A program made the position numbers and the translations under genes. This document shows positions 13,071-24,984 of a DNA stretch of 64,000 bases, in pieces; positions within the stretch are counted from its first letter, which is position 1; every line of letters begins with the position of its first letter. A model generated the notes under the pieces. It had not been told where the DNA came from, made no database searches, and saw only the letters and a list, made by a program, of their open reading frames with translations. The DNA is from Cyanoderma ruficeps (lineage: Eukaryota; Chordata; Aves; Passeriformes; Timaliidae): assembly GCA_008694505.1 (NCBI GenBank), contig VZDJ01000594.1:8251746-8315745 (forward strand), given 5' to 3'.

Positions 13071-14487
13071 GCTCCCGGACACCAGCAAATGCTGAGTCTT
13101 CAAAAGGAACAGGCTTTAGGGTAGAGCTCCAGGCACTTAACAGGAGAATATTTTAGGAAATGGGGTTCAGCTATGTTGCACTATGAAGAAAGAGCTGGCC
13201 AGCCTGACTGACAGAGTAACTTGGCACTGGTGAGGTGATGGCTGTGGGGGTAACAAACACGGATTTGGCACTCCCAGGCTTCTAAGGAGCCACAGATTTG
13301 TTTCCGTCTTCGTAAAATTTCCCTTGTGCTGAAGAAACTCTTTGTTATGCAAAGATCAAATGATTTCTATATTTCAAGCCAAGAGAAGCCACCAAAGAGA
13401 AGGACCAAAGTTCCCTCTATTGCTTTTCCATCTTATTACTACTATTCCTCATTTAAACACCTGAAATGCTGTTTCTACCACAGAACTTTGTGCCAAAGTT
13501 CTTGAATAGTTGCTCAGTTGTCCTGTGAGCAAATGGAGGCCTTCACACTTTGTTCTCTAAGCGCTTTCTCCTCCCTGGTTCCCAGTAGGTTAAGATGTGT
13601 ATGAACAAAATACACAAATGTGTAACATAAAAATGCTTTGGAGAAGGTTGTGTTTAGCAAAACAAATGGCCTGACTTGGCAGTTGGTTATTTGTACTGCA
13701 GGGGGCCTGTGGAGCCCCACTGGGTGAGGTATTTTCACAGGTCTATGAAAGAAAATACTTTGCTTTGGGGAACACCTTCTGCCCCCCTTATGTCACAGCC
13801 TAGAAATGGAGTTGGACTGTGAATTGCCCCTTTTATCTGGAGTCAATGAGCTCAGCTAAGTGGCCAGATCTAACTTTCTTCGGTGTCCCAAAACCTTCCT
13901 GTGGTTATTTTCTTACTTGATTTCTCCAAAAACTACATTGACACAAACAAGATTGATTCCTGGCTTCTGCTGGTTCTTGGTAGAGCTGAGAATTGCATTT
14001 ACTGCCTTAGGAGTGCTATCACAGCCTCACTCTTCCTGTGGATGATGCAGTTTACCATGTATGAACAGGTAAATGCCATTCACTGTGTGAGGAAAGGTGT
14101 GGTGAGAAGGCAGATCGTAGCTTAAAGTAAATAAAGCTTCACCTTTCAGCTAAAGGAAAGCTGGAAATGTTTTTCAAGATTTTTTAAAGAAAAAATTTGA
14201 TCCTGCAACAGGAAGCTAGAGTTCAAAATAGAAGATCAGTGGGAATATCACAGGAAGAGGAGTCAGTGAGTTTCCAACCAGCTCTCCAGGTTGGAGAGCT
14301 CAGTGTGTCCACGGTAAGTGTTTGCTCTACATGCCTTTAAATGCCATGGTGGGAGAAGTGGATTTGAAGCATATGAAATGTTCTCGGTCTTCTGTAATTC
14401 TTGGTATGTTGACAGGGCAGTTAATGAAAGGCTGTTTCAGCTGACCAGTTGGAATATAGATAGAGAATGTGCATGTGGTGAGGAGAT

Positions 14488-14620
14488 CTGCATTCAATTA
14501 CCCTCCTACCACAGACTGGCTGCAGACAAGACAATTATTCTGTGCCTCAGTTCCCTAATTCTAAAACAATGAACTTCCTTTGTCTGACTTGTCTACATAG
14601 AGGAGATGCTCCTTGGCACA
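14488..14620 (+). repeat. MIR-like SINE remnant
   Basis: Three blocks occur in the MIR order and spacing: one like 'gcattcaattaccc' (MIR GGATTCAAATCCC), 'ccacagactggctg' (MIR CCACTGACTGGCTG), and 'ctgtgcctcagttccctaat' followed by CTAAAACAATG (MIR CTGTGCCTCAGTTTCC then TGTAAAATG). MIR is an ancient tRNA-derived SINE shared by amniotes. This copy is old and diverged. Confidence 0.6.
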
Positions 14621-15039
14621 CTGATTGTTTCTTTAAATGTTTTTTGTTTTACCAGTTAATACAGAGCAGCTCTGACTATCTGAGTACTGCTGGAATTTTC
14701 CTGCTCCTAATCAGACGTGGTTAATTAGTCACTAGCTATCTCTGGGTTTAATTTCTGTTTTCTTTATCTAATATTGGCAAAACTGTTTTTTTCTTGAATA
14801 ACAGCGTTACATTTATTTTTGGAAAACTGTTTCACATGATGTATTTATTTCCCTTTTTTCCCACTCCATCGCAGTTTAAGAATGTCAGCAATGGTAGTCC
14901 AAACTGCCATGCTAAGCCACACAGACAAATTTTGTTAGACCAGAAAATTTTGTTCTAAACAAACACACACAACTACCACTGCAGAGCTGCTTCATTGCCA
15001 GTTATCCCCCCGTGCATAAAATCAAATCAAAACTTTCAG

Positions 15040-15260
15040 AGCCGATTTGAGATGCCAAAATGTCACTAGCCTAGGTGAATTCTAATGCAGTCTCTTGTGC
15101 ATGTGTGTCATTCGCATTAAAAATATCACTTTGGCACAGAAGCCACTTGGGCTGACTTAAAAATGTTTGACCAGATAACAAGGAGACGTAGCAGTCACTG
15201 GAAGCATTTCCAGCTTGGGATATTTAATTAGACCTTATGACTGAAAATTCTTATGCTCAT
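15040..15260. promoter_or_regulatory. Possible conserved non-coding element
   Basis: Non-repetitive block with motif-dense sequence, including GTCATTCGCATTAAAAATAT, CAGATAACAAGGAG (GATA/SOX-like) and ATATTTAATTAGACC. There is no open frame and no repeat match. The call rests on appearance only. Confidence 0.2.
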
Positions 15261-16997
15261 CAGAGGATCAACATTCCAACATATTCCTGGTTATATTTAT
15301 TAAATACTTCCTTTTTTGGTCCTAAGTGTGAATGTTTGGAAAAATGTTAATACAACCCACTTGACTTCACTGGCACATTTTACAAAAGAAGGAGGAAAAA
15401 ATGTGGAAGCCACTGAAAACTAAAGGGTTCTTGCTTCGGAGAAAAACAAAGTTCAAGCCAGTGCTACAGACAGGCTGGAACTCTTCCACAGTTTTAAAAG
15501 GAAAAGACTCTATTGAAGGCTCTTTTCACAAAACTCCTTTACTTCCTTTGAATAAAAGAAGAACCAAGCGCACTTAGCAGTGTGTAAAACACATTTCTTT
15601 AAGAGAAGTCAGCTTTATCTTCAAGTCCCAGCTAGTTAATCTGCTCAAACCCATTTTTAACTTAAAGTCTGAGAAATATGACACCACCACAGGGACTTAA
15701 AGCTTTTAGTCTAGATGGAATTTGCTGACAATACTTTCAGCTAGGGCACCAATAAGGACAGATTGGTTTCTCTCATTAAATTTGGTAAAAATGAATGTTT
15801 TCCTCTTTCAGGGAAAAAGAAAGAATGGGACAAGTATTCATTTTCCCCCTCCTAGATCTGTAAATTGTACTAGCTACATCTACATGGTATCTTCAGGAAC
15901 GTGGGCCACAGCTGAATGATGTGCAAATACAGCTATCTTGGAAGTGTCTGGGAAATCCTGCATTCCCCTCCTGGAGGGGAGCATTCCCCTCAGTAAGTTG
16001 CATATTTTCACCTGCTCTGCAATAGACTCACTTACATTTCTGGCTATAAATCCAGAAGCCTGGGTATATCTGCAGTGTAACTGGGGTTGGCTTCCAAAAT
16101 ACAGATAGTGAACTACTTGTGTGAAACCCTTGCTGTGGGAGGTTGGGAATTCCAAATGTGCACTGGAGCACGGTCAGGTATGTGCTGCATTCACAGGTAA
16201 CTATAATATCTTCTTGCATTTTTACTCTTTGTTGAACAGAATTTCCTGGCAAAAGCTTTTAATTACAAATGGTACATTACTCCCCCATAACTGTTGAAGT
16301 TACCTAATCTGAGTTTTGTCAAATAACAACAATTTTATTGCCATGCATTAGGCAAATTTCAAATATATCTCTCAATTTATCATGTTTACTTCTTGAGGGC
16401 AACAAATCTGTGTTATGTAACACTTGCCAGACATTGTTTCTGTCACACTGTTCTTCACGTTCATTCCCAAGGGTTGGGGTATTTGCATTCTTTAGCTTTG
16501 CATTAAAAAGAGAAGGGAAAAAAAAAAGAGAGAACAATAAAATAAGAATACTGTGCATTTCTGTAATTATGCTGTAGCCATGTAGCCACGACCAATGCTT
16601 CTTTCTTTAGGCTAGAAATTGAGATTAGAGACTAAAGGTTGTAATAAAAGTAAATTATACTCTGTAGCTGGCTTGGCTGGTGTCTGTATGCATAGCAGAG
16701 GACACTAACTCCAGATGTAATGGAAACTCTCTACTGTAGATTATTGAGAAGAATATAACTGTGCTTTGGTAGAAACAGTAACAGGCATGTTTGCTGAATT
16801 TTCCCAGCCTCTGACTCATCTCAATCTCCCCCTGTCAATTGGAACTTAGCTCTGCTGGGGTGAGAGCTTTAGGACAAAAAGCTGTGTCTTCCCCATGCAC
16901 AGGCACTGTTCCCATTTCATGAAAAAGAACAAAGCTAACTGCACAGGGCAGGGTGGGAACATTTTCTATCTGTTGATTGTCTTTACAGTAAACCATA
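15261..16997. other. Non-coding stretch, no gene seen
   Basis: Background-composition DNA. The small perfect hairpin at 15964-15980 (TCCCCTCC / GGAGGGGA around a single T) is the only structural item. No gene or repeat family is recognised. Confidence 0.5.
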
Positions 16998-17222
16998 AGA
17001 AGGCTTGGGTTGGATATTAGGAAAGGGTTCATCACCCTGGTGAAGCGGTTGGGCACTGGAATGGGCCCCTGAGGGCAGTAGTCACAGCACCAGCCAAAGA
17101 AGTGTTTGGACAATGCTCTCAGGCTCATGGTGTGACTCCTGAGGTGTCCTGGGCAGGGCCAGGAGCTGCACTTGGAAGACTTGTAGGTCTCTTTCAGCTC
17201 AGGATGTTCTGTGATTCTATGT
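16998..17222 (+). mobile_element. CR1 LINE, 3' end fragment
   Basis: This is the clearest CR1 copy in the window. It runs through 'aggcttgggttggatattag', 'gttgggcactgg', 'agtggtcacagcacca'-like sequence, 'gtttggacaatgctctcagg', 'catggtgtgactcctgaggt' and 'cctgggcagggccaggagctg', and ends in 'ttctgtgattctatg', the CR1 terminal octamer region. It is 5'-truncated and non-coding. Relatively low divergence suggests it is younger than the CR1/L3-like pieces elsewhere in the window. Confidence 0.95.
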
Positions 17223-18581
17223 TTGATCTGCAGGGTCAATCAAGCTTCAGTTTGTGTCTGTTTCTCTGTGTCCGTTTGCAGCACACAGGGTAACCCCTCC
17301 CTTTATCTACCCACTTGACTTACATGAAAACCCATAGCACCCTGCTGATGGACTTCATTCAGCAAGCCAGGAGTAATTACTGTTTTTGATGCTGTAATTC
17401 ATGAAAGTGAAGTTCTCTGCCACCACCTGTGGCTTTGGAAAAATAAAGATGCAGAATATTTGTAGTCCAACAAAATGTTTGGTCTGCTAGTTTGAACAGT
17501 CTGGTTGGTTTGAAACACAAGTTGTGCAATTTAGCTGCTATTAAAATCAATGAAATTGCAAGATTCTCCTTGTTTATTCACTAGCTTATGTTGTTCCAGC
17601 CTTGTTTTATCACAAGATGATAAAACAGCTGCTGAGTTTCCAAATCTGAAATTTCCCCAGCAGCCAAATGCTTACAGCCCTGTTGCCCTTTTCCATCAAA
17701 CACAGCAGTATAAAGGCTCAGATACCAGTGCAAGTCACCAGATAGGCATAAACTACCTGTGTGGTCTTTTGCTGGCACGTCTAATCCAGTTTTCTTTCTC
17801 CTGAGCTGAGTAAACTGACGCTGGCCTAAATGTTGTGTGTCAATGTTGGTACTGACATACAGTACTTGTATGACCTCTTGGCTTCCTCCCTCCTTACATG
17901 CTCAATCTCTATTTGCAGCACGAAACTCACAGGCTTTTAATGCTCACAATCAGCAAAGACATAAGCAGGATGAGGATGATAATTTAGTCTGCCTGCAGAT
18001 TTGGGAAGATATTATAATGGTTCCCTTTTTAGAAGATTATCTTCTAATCTCAAGAGGCTCGAAACTGCATTGCTTCTAAAATGAGTGTTTACATTCTGAA
18101 AAAAGCCAAAACAAGATCTTGTGTCAGAAAGAAAAGAAAGAATGGGCTCAGAGAAACGGACAAATGTGTTCCTTTTCAATAAAGTTAATTCCTAAGTATC
18201 TGATTCTAGCAGTTTCCCTGCTTAATTAGGGGTCATATCAGGAACAAGCCCTAAACTTGAGCAATTTGTGGAGCAGAAGTGTAAGTGAGAAGGTAGAACA
18301 TATCAAAATACAATTGTGTTTCGGTACCTCCTGAACTTTATCCTGAAAGGAGCCAAAAGGATTTTACAGAAAGATTGCCACTGAAGGGATGAATGGGGAA
18401 GAAAGCACAAGGAAAAGGAGAGGTTATCTTTACTCTCTCCATGCAATGCTGCTCCTTGTTCTCGTAATCACCTGATAATCATCTGAGTCCAGTAGTTCAG
18501 CTTCCGTAACTCACTTCTCCTAACACTTCAGCTGGGTAACTTCATCCTTCACTCATTTCCTGTGCCCTGCCCTACAGAAGC

Positions 18582-18631
18582 TATATAAGCTCTCTGAGGG
18601 TTTTGCTGGTTACAGTCCGTGGCTTGTAAGC
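18582..18631 (+). promoter_or_regulatory. Candidate TATA core promoter with nearby donor
   Basis: TATATAAG at 18582-18589 is a near-perfect TATA box. About 37 bases after it begins GTAAGC (18626), a reasonable splice donor. The upstream 150 bases are pyrimidine-rich with no open frame. Together they could be an alternative first exon on the + strand, but the exon would be only about 10-15 bases if the start is 25-32 bases after TATA, and each motif is expected by chance in a window of this size. Confidence 0.15.
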
Positions 18632-18659
18632 TACAAAAATCTAAATGTAGGTCAAGATG

Positions 18660-18860
18660 AGTTGAAATCTTTTTAACGCAGCCAGCCGCTGTTTCCTAAA
18701 CACGTCCCTGGAGCAGCTGCATGGAGGATGTTTACAATTAAAAAACAACCCTCAAGCCAGTTCAGAATGCACAGGATTACTGTAGCCAGCAGCATTCATT
18801 AAATGTCATATCTGAGCTTTCATTATCTTGAGCTTGATCAGATTTAAGATCAGCATCGAA
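18660..18860. promoter_or_regulatory. Possible conserved non-coding element
   Basis: Unique sequence with E-box (CAGCTG), forkhead-like (TGTTTAC, AAACA) and homeodomain-like (TTCATTAAATG) motifs close together. It has no repeat resemblance and no open frame. Conservation is inferred from appearance only. Confidence 0.18.
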
Positions 18861-20022
18861 AGAAGTGGAACTATTGACTTCCAGCATCCTAGAGGGCTCT
18901 TAGAACAAAGGCCCAACTAGAAGATAAATGGTCCCAAAAGGACTCTGGGGATGAACTGTGACTGGACATCAAGTATTATGTCATTCTGGTTTCTACCAGG
19001 ATGGGAGATCCCTGACTTTTTTTTTTCTTTTCCTTCCTGATCTCACTTGTGCAATTAAAATCCCAACAAAACAAACCAGCAAAGAAAAAAAGAACCCAGC
19101 AAAACAAAACAAGAAAAAAAGATGAGCTCTGCTGAAAATGAGTCAATCCCTTGAAACCCAGCAGGGGCACCGTCTGCTCTCCTTATGGAGCTCAGTGGCT
19201 TTCATCACGATTCAAGTGTCTCCTACTCCTCCCTCTCAGCTGAAGGCAGATGTGGGTTCACTGGCAACACTGGGCCTTGTTCTTTGTGAGTGTTTAAGGC
19301 CCGAGCAATCATTTTAAATTGAAAGCAGAGACAGCGATGCTATTACAAGATTGTCTAGAGCAGCGATTCCCAACTGGTAAGACATGAGAACATTTACAAA
19401 AAAAAAGTTTAATGAAGTCTAGGCTAGAAATCAGCACAGAAAAGCACAAGCATGATGCAGAGCAGCATCTTCTTAACAGTTAAATTATGTTGAGAAGAAA
19501 ACTTCTTCCAAAAAGGTGTTGGAAATCTTCAGTTAGACCATGGAGAAGGTCGAAGCAAGCTTGTCCCTGGCTCTGTTTGGCTCTTTGGTTTTTGTGTACT
19601 TTCTGTATTGCCAAATAATTTCTGTAATGCCAAATAATAATTTATCTGCTGAAAACAAGTGTTCATGCAACAAGCATTTAGCTTTTAGCAGCTCATGTGC
19701 TGATGGGTGTGTAGCTGTGGAACTCTGCGTGCATGCACTGCCATCTGAAATCCACTATAGACAGACAGCCATGCACATCAGAAAAGATCAGGGATGGATG
19801 TGCATTTGTTTTGGACTAAAGAGAAAAACACCTGGCAGTCCAGAATTTGCCACAACCATGCACTGAGATGGAATAAGTCCAGGAGTATCAGTCTGGCTGG
19901 ATGTAACCAACAGGGAGAGAAGTTTAATAGAGCAATTGAGGACTGAGGTACACAGAACCTCTGACAACAAAATAACTTTTCTTTAGGATTCCCTTTTCAG
20001 TGATTCTGATAGAAATAACAAC

Positions 20023-20052
20023 AAATAAATAAATAAATAAATAAATAAATAA
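20023..20052. repeat. (AAAT)n microsatellite
   Basis: A clean run of about seven AAAT units. The tract is uninterrupted, so it is likely polymorphic. Confidence 0.97.
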
Positions 20053-20230
20053 GTCTCTATTAACCTACTATCAAAGTCCCAGAGCCTTTAAAACAGCAAA
20101 AGCATCTTGTTTTTCTAAGAGTCAATCTAAAAGAATTAGGAAAAAGAAAACCAACACTGCCTCCTCCTGAAGAGTTAGCAGCAATTTCGCCCAGTGCACT
20201 CCCTTTGTACTGCACCTGAACAAGTTGAAA

Positions 20231-20425
20231 ATGATGGCTCTAACTTTTCATGGACTGATGCTGGTAACTGCTCTCGTCCTCCACAGCAGCTCAGCTACAA
20301 GGAATGATGCACCAGGAAAAGGCATCATCCTGCACTGCCTCCATGTACAGCCTACTCGGATTGCAGGACACATGCCCTATCAATGGCAGAAAAATTCACC
20401 TCAGAATCAAAATGGGAAACATTGA
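20231..20425 (+). other. Short open frame with signal-peptide-like start (doubtful)
   Basis: A 64-codon frame opens at ATG 20231. Its first 22 residues begin MMALTFHGLMLVTALVLHSS and look like a cleavable secretion signal: a hydrophobic core of about 14 residues followed by small residues (SSSAT). The rest is polar with only one cysteine, lacks any family motif I recognise and ends at TGA. No good splice donor interrupts it. Hydrophobic short frames of this size occur by chance, so this is recorded but not called a gene. Confidence 0.12.
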
Positions 20426-21219
20426 GGTCTCCGCAAATATAAAACTCTTGACATCACTGCCGCCAAGAACAGCTTTGCTGTGACTTGCTTATCTTGGCCC
20501 CATTTTTCTGAGTTGACGGCTGTTAAGATGAAACAGTGAGGGGAGAGAAAGAATTGAAGCCTGGGCTGTGGTTTACTCCATCACCCTTAAAAGTATCTAA
20601 GAGCCTGGTGAGGAGGCAGGTTTTCTGCAGCTTGTGCTCTTCTTTTCTGTAGCAGTTCAGAACCATGTATTAACATACCTAGCAGCAATCTGCAGCAAAA
20701 AAGAACATAAGAGGACAGAAAAGAAAGGCTTTTTCAATAGAACCTTGGCTTTTTGTATGCCTATCCTCATGACTGTTTATGATCTGGCTGTAAGTCCATT
20801 TCAAATACAGAGATGATCATGTTTTTTAAATGTGTAAATGAAAAAAATTTAAAGTTTCAGAGTAAAAAGCTTTAAGTTAGCAATGTATACAATTTCATAC
20901 ATTTCCTCTTCAGGGTCTCCAGCCCCACATTACGAAACAGCAGTTCTAAGGTCTTACTGTTGATGAGGATTCAATTTGTCCCCATCTCGCATTTGCTCTT
21001 CCTTCTACACTACTTTAGCACTTAACACAATTAACCGTAAACGGTTTATTAAAACAAATCCCCTGTCCCAGATTTGGACATCCCCAGGCAGATGTGCCAG
21101 AGCACGGTCCCTAGGCAGGCCCTGGGGGTGAGGGAGGCAGGGGCTACCCTGAGCTGCCAAGAGAATGCCCTGTGGCTGGCATCGGGGCACTGCAGGGCAG
21201 GGCTGCAGCTCCATACAGA
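20426..21219. other. Non-coding stretch, no gene seen
   Basis: Background DNA becoming GC-richer from about 21060 toward the CpG island. No repeat family or coding exon was recognised. Confidence 0.5.
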
Positions 21220-21505
21220 GCCCTACACTCCCCATACATTCCCACATGCACACGCCTAGGGCATCCTATCCCAGTCCCATGCAAACCTTCACATATATGC
21301 TCTGTGCTCTCCCCTATATGAAAGCTATGCAGCTCCTCCAGAACATACACACAGATCTCCCATATGTATTTCATTCACATCCCATGCCAGCCCATAACCA
21401 CACTCCCCATACATGCACCCCATAGATCCAAGGTCTATAACCCCCACATCCCCATAGGCTCTGCAGCACACGGCTCACACGGCACCCATGTGAATCCCTA
21501 CACAC
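21220..21505. repeat. C-rich, G-poor degenerate minisatellite
   Basis: About 285 bases built from variants of CCCATACA, CCCACATGCA and CCCCATAGA-like steps, strongly biased to C and A on the + strand with very little G. Unit length is irregular (roughly 10-25 bases), so this is an eroded minisatellite. It runs directly into the assembly gap, which suggests the repeat is longer than shown. Confidence 0.7.
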
Positions 21506-21537
21506 NNNNNNNNNNNNNNNNNNNNNNNNNNNNNNNN
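21506..21537. other. Assembly gap (32 N)
   Basis: Thirty-two N bases separate the C-rich minisatellite from the CpG island. The true length of the missing DNA is unknown. Gaps at GC-rich promoters are common in bird assemblies built from short reads. Confidence 1.
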
Positions 21538-22205
21538 CGCCCCACCTGGGCGAGCCCGCCCCACAGGTGCTGGGCCGTCCCCCTCCCTTCGCTGCCCCCC
21601 GGGATCCCCGGCCGCTGCCGATCGAGGCTCCGCCGGGAAGCGGTGAAGGGCAGCCGCGCCGACCGCAGGCGGTATCAACGCTGGACACCGCTTCCCCCGC
21701 GGGCTCCGCGCTTCCCCCGCTGCCGTGGGGCGCGGGGCAGCCCGGCCCGGCCCAGCCCGGCCCGGCCGAGCCGAGCAGCAGGTGGGCTGCGACCGGAGCC
21801 GCAGATCCGGGGCTGGACATCTCGGGGCGAGGAAGCTCCGGCTCTCCCCGCCGGCTGCGTCCCGGGACGCGGAGGGAAGCCCGTGGGCGGGCACGGGTGG
21901 GGGGTACCGCGGCATCCTCCGCAGGGGGAGGTGAAGTAGGCGGAGAAGGAGGAGGAGAAGGAGAAGAGGGAAACCTGCTTCTCCGGAGGGACGAGGTAGC
22001 GGCGCTTCAGCGAGCCAGCCCAGCGGCGCGGGCTGCGGGCACATGCCGGGCTTGGAGCACCGGAGCCGCGGAATTCCTGCGAGTGTCTCAGCCCAGCTCC
22101 CGTCCCTTCCCCGGCGAGAGCATCAGCCGGGCTCCGGCAGGGAGGAGGGCTCACCTACGGCTCCCCTCTCGGAGTGCATTAATCCCAGAGCAAGCAAACC
22201 TGGTA
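21538..22205 (+). promoter_or_regulatory. CpG-island promoter with probable first exon
   Basis: About 0.66 kb of very GC- and CpG-rich DNA in an AT-rich window. It contains a GC box (GGGCGG at 21885-21890), a CCCCGCC site at 21846-21852, CCGGC-type repeats at 21741-21776 and a GGA/GAA purine run at 21940-21975. GC content falls at about 22170. GTAAGT begins at 22206, preceded by CTGGTA, which is a near-consensus splice donor on the + strand. This fits a TATA-less promoter and a first exon ending at 22205, transcribed to the right. The frame from ATG 22043 has no recognisable protein character, so the exon is probably 5' untranslated. Long frames on both strands here are a by-product of few stop codons in GC-rich DNA. 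The gene cannot be named. The island's left edge is cut by the gap. Confidence 0.7.
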
Positions 22206-22211
22206 GTAAGT
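22206..22211 (+). other. Probable splice donor of first exon
   Basis: The sequence is GTAAGT followed by AC, an exact match to the consensus intron start, placed just where the CpG island gives way to AT-rich DNA. It decides the + strand direction for the promoter. No equally good donor was found for the minus strand on the other side of the island. Confidence 0.5.
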
Positions 22212-24984
22212 ACTTGTCATCTTTTATGTATGATTTTTTACAGTTTTATTGTTCTCTGCTGGCAGGTAGCAAAGGGTTTCTAAGATGAAGCATTTATAGG
22301 CTCGGCTGTAAGGATAATCTCTCCAGCCCTCTCTTGGCTTCCTGAGCCTTTCAAATATAGAGGTGCATATGTGGAGCCACATGTAGCAACATTCCTTCGC
22401 TGCACATCTACATCTTTAATGTTTCAGAAAAAATGTACGTGCTGGGATTTTTTTTTAACTTCTGCTATTCTCAAAGTAATTTGTATCATGTTGCACAACA
22501 TGCTTAGAGTCTCAGAGAAGGATAAATCCTGGTGACAACCACTTAAACATCCTGCATGAGGATGGGGGAAGGAGATGAATGTTTAAAATCATTAACTTGG
22601 CAGAGGCAGGGAAGTCACTTCTCTGCAGGCTGCCTTCACGCTATGGAGCAATATGCTTTTAGGGATTCTTTGCCTTTTAATCCTCTTTCCTGTATGTGCA
22701 CATCTGGACTCTGGCCTGGCACTGCTCCCTGCACTCAGCCTGGAAGGGAGTGGCATGGCAGACTAGCAGGGGCTGGAGACCAGGGATGGAAAGGCAGAGG
22801 ATCCTTCCCTCCTTTTACACTTTAAAGATACTTTTTTGCTCTAGTCTGGTCTTCTGCAGAGTAAATCCACAAGAATACTTCTAGAGTCAGGAAGTGGAAT
22901 CAAAAGTGTTTTGAAAGCTGCATTATTCTCCCTACAAAGGGGATGGCTGAGAGGATAAGTGCAAATACCTGATTCCACACCCTTCTTTTAAGGGGTTTCC
23001 AAGCATTTGGGGGAAGGGAAGGGTGGGGTGAGTGTGGAGTTATATGACATGTAGAAGGTGTGTTCCCCACTCAGACTCTACAAAATTATGCTGCCTCTTT
23101 GTGGAGTGCTGGGAATGCCATTTCTGTAAGTGGAATTGTAAGAGAACTAGTAATTTCTCTCTAATTTTAAATCCCTAAGAGAACTACTATCTGTCTTCCC
23201 CTACTTCCTGCACACATCTTTATTTTATTCTGCTAATGACTTGCCTTATTATTTGCAGAATATGATATGTGTCTTCCTGTGCAACTATTTGCTGAGATGT
23301 TCCTGGAACTGGGTTCTAGGACAGCATTTTAGGAGCCTTCTGGTTTTGAACAAAAATTATATTTAATAACTGAATAGTTAATTTTCATCTGGCACATATC
23401 CAGTATTTTCTGTTTCCTCAAGTGATACTATTCTGTAGCTGGTCACTGTGTGCTGTGTTCTCATAATACACGAATGTTACCCCCATCCTTCACCTTTGCA
23501 AATAAATGCTACAGGACAAGTGCTTTAACTCAACTGGAGTGACTTTTTGGTTATAGTAGAAAAATGTTTGCTACCAGGGGACCAGCCACTAGAATGATAG
23601 GAAGGATGTCCTGGGCTGGTGTATGATGAATTAATGGCATTTAACCTTTTTAGACAGACATGAGCAGAAAGGAAATGCCTGGTTTAATAAATATCACAGC
23701 TAGAATTTTATATAAACGTGGGAGGCTCACACCAGTTAATATCACTGACCCCACTTTTATTGGTCTTGTAGGGAAGTCTTAAAAGGTCTGCTGCAAAGAA
23801 AGTTATAAATCAGATACTCTGCTGTTGCAAGTGCGCGTCCATAGCTTTAGTTGCCCTGCTGCATGGTGCAAAGAAGAAGGAAGAAAATAATTCAGTGAAG
23901 TTCTGTTGGTTTTCTTGTATAATGATGAAAGAGAATTTATAGTCTGAAATAAACTGGGATTACATATTGCCACTGTCTTAGGTTAAATGTAAGAGACGCA
24001 TAATTTTTCATCAGTTTTTGGTCTGTTTTGTGTTCTCTGTTCTCCCTGGCTCCTCCTTTAAGTTCATTAAGACTTCCTCTGGGCAATGATCTGATTTTTA
24101 CAGTCAATCAAAATCCATACCAATATCCTTAGGCAGGCCAAATACACTGAACTTAGAAACACCATAAACCAACAGCTACAAATTACTTTCAGAGCCCTCC
24201 TAAAACAAAATGCAGATATAAATAGAGTTCAGAACTGCTCCAAATGCTGTGCCTTATAGCTGTGGATGTGGCTAAATCCAGAAAATGTGCTCAGAAGCTC
24301 TATTTGAGAGCCATGTAAGGAGACGGCTGAAGTTTCTTGTTAGACTCTGGAGAACTGGTAGCCACAGCCTGTGGTTGTTGGACTCTTCTAGGTAGTTTGA
24401 ATTCAGGTCTGAGCTTGGGCTGGAAGTGATCCTGGATTTGCAGACATACTCATCTCCTTTCATTCATAAACTTGTCAAGTACATAATAAAACACGCTGTG
24501 GTTATTTGCTTTCGCTGTGTTTAGGGCTGTACTCAATAGCTTTTCCAAACTTTATTCCACAGGTGAAGGTAATTTTTTCTTCCCCTGGCTGATTAACACA
24601 CTCTTCTCTCTTTGATGCTAAATTAGTCTTCTTTGTTTTTTATAGCTTCCCATGGAAGGTTAGGTGATCCTTTCTCTCATGGCTCTAGAAACACACTGCT
24701 GCACCTGTTGCAGGAGACTTTTTAAACCTTTTCTGTGGCATCCACTGCACTAAACAGGATCTTAGCAGGCTTTGTACAGTTGCCTTCATCCCACTGATGG
24801 GAATGCTTCCATGATGTACATTAGGGCTACATATGTTGCTTGGATTTCAGCACTGGATGCAGAGAAGATATGATTAATCCATAGTGCTGAAAAGGATTCA
24901 TTAGTGAACCCAGATGGTTCCAGGTAGGATGGACTCCAGAGTTTTTTTAAATTTAGCATAGCTTTAAATGTCATCTATGTTGTC

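Larger units (their letters stand above)
17223..20022. other. Non-coding stretch with TATA-like site and possible conserved block
   Basis: Mostly unique-looking DNA. A TATA box plus splice-donor pair is present near 18582-18631 and a conserved-looking block follows at 18660-18860 (both listed separately). An A-rich tract (AAAGAAAAAAAG and AAAACAAAAC steps) lies at about 19070-19125. A sequence like a hAT terminal repeat is seen at 19361 but has no partner. No gene is supported. Confidence 0.45.

Noticed and set aside
19361..19378. CAGCGATTCCCAACTGGT, similar to a hAT (Charlie-type) terminal inverted repeat
   Set aside because: No matching inverted end or clear 8-base target duplication was found nearby, and 18 bases alone are not enough.
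21475..22283. Several long open frames on both strands across the CpG island, including one on the minus strand with a leucine run resembling a signal peptide
   Set aside because: GC-rich DNA lacks stop codons. The leucine run is a by-product of the GGA/GAA purine tract, the frames cross the N gap, and the residues are dominated by A, G, P and R.
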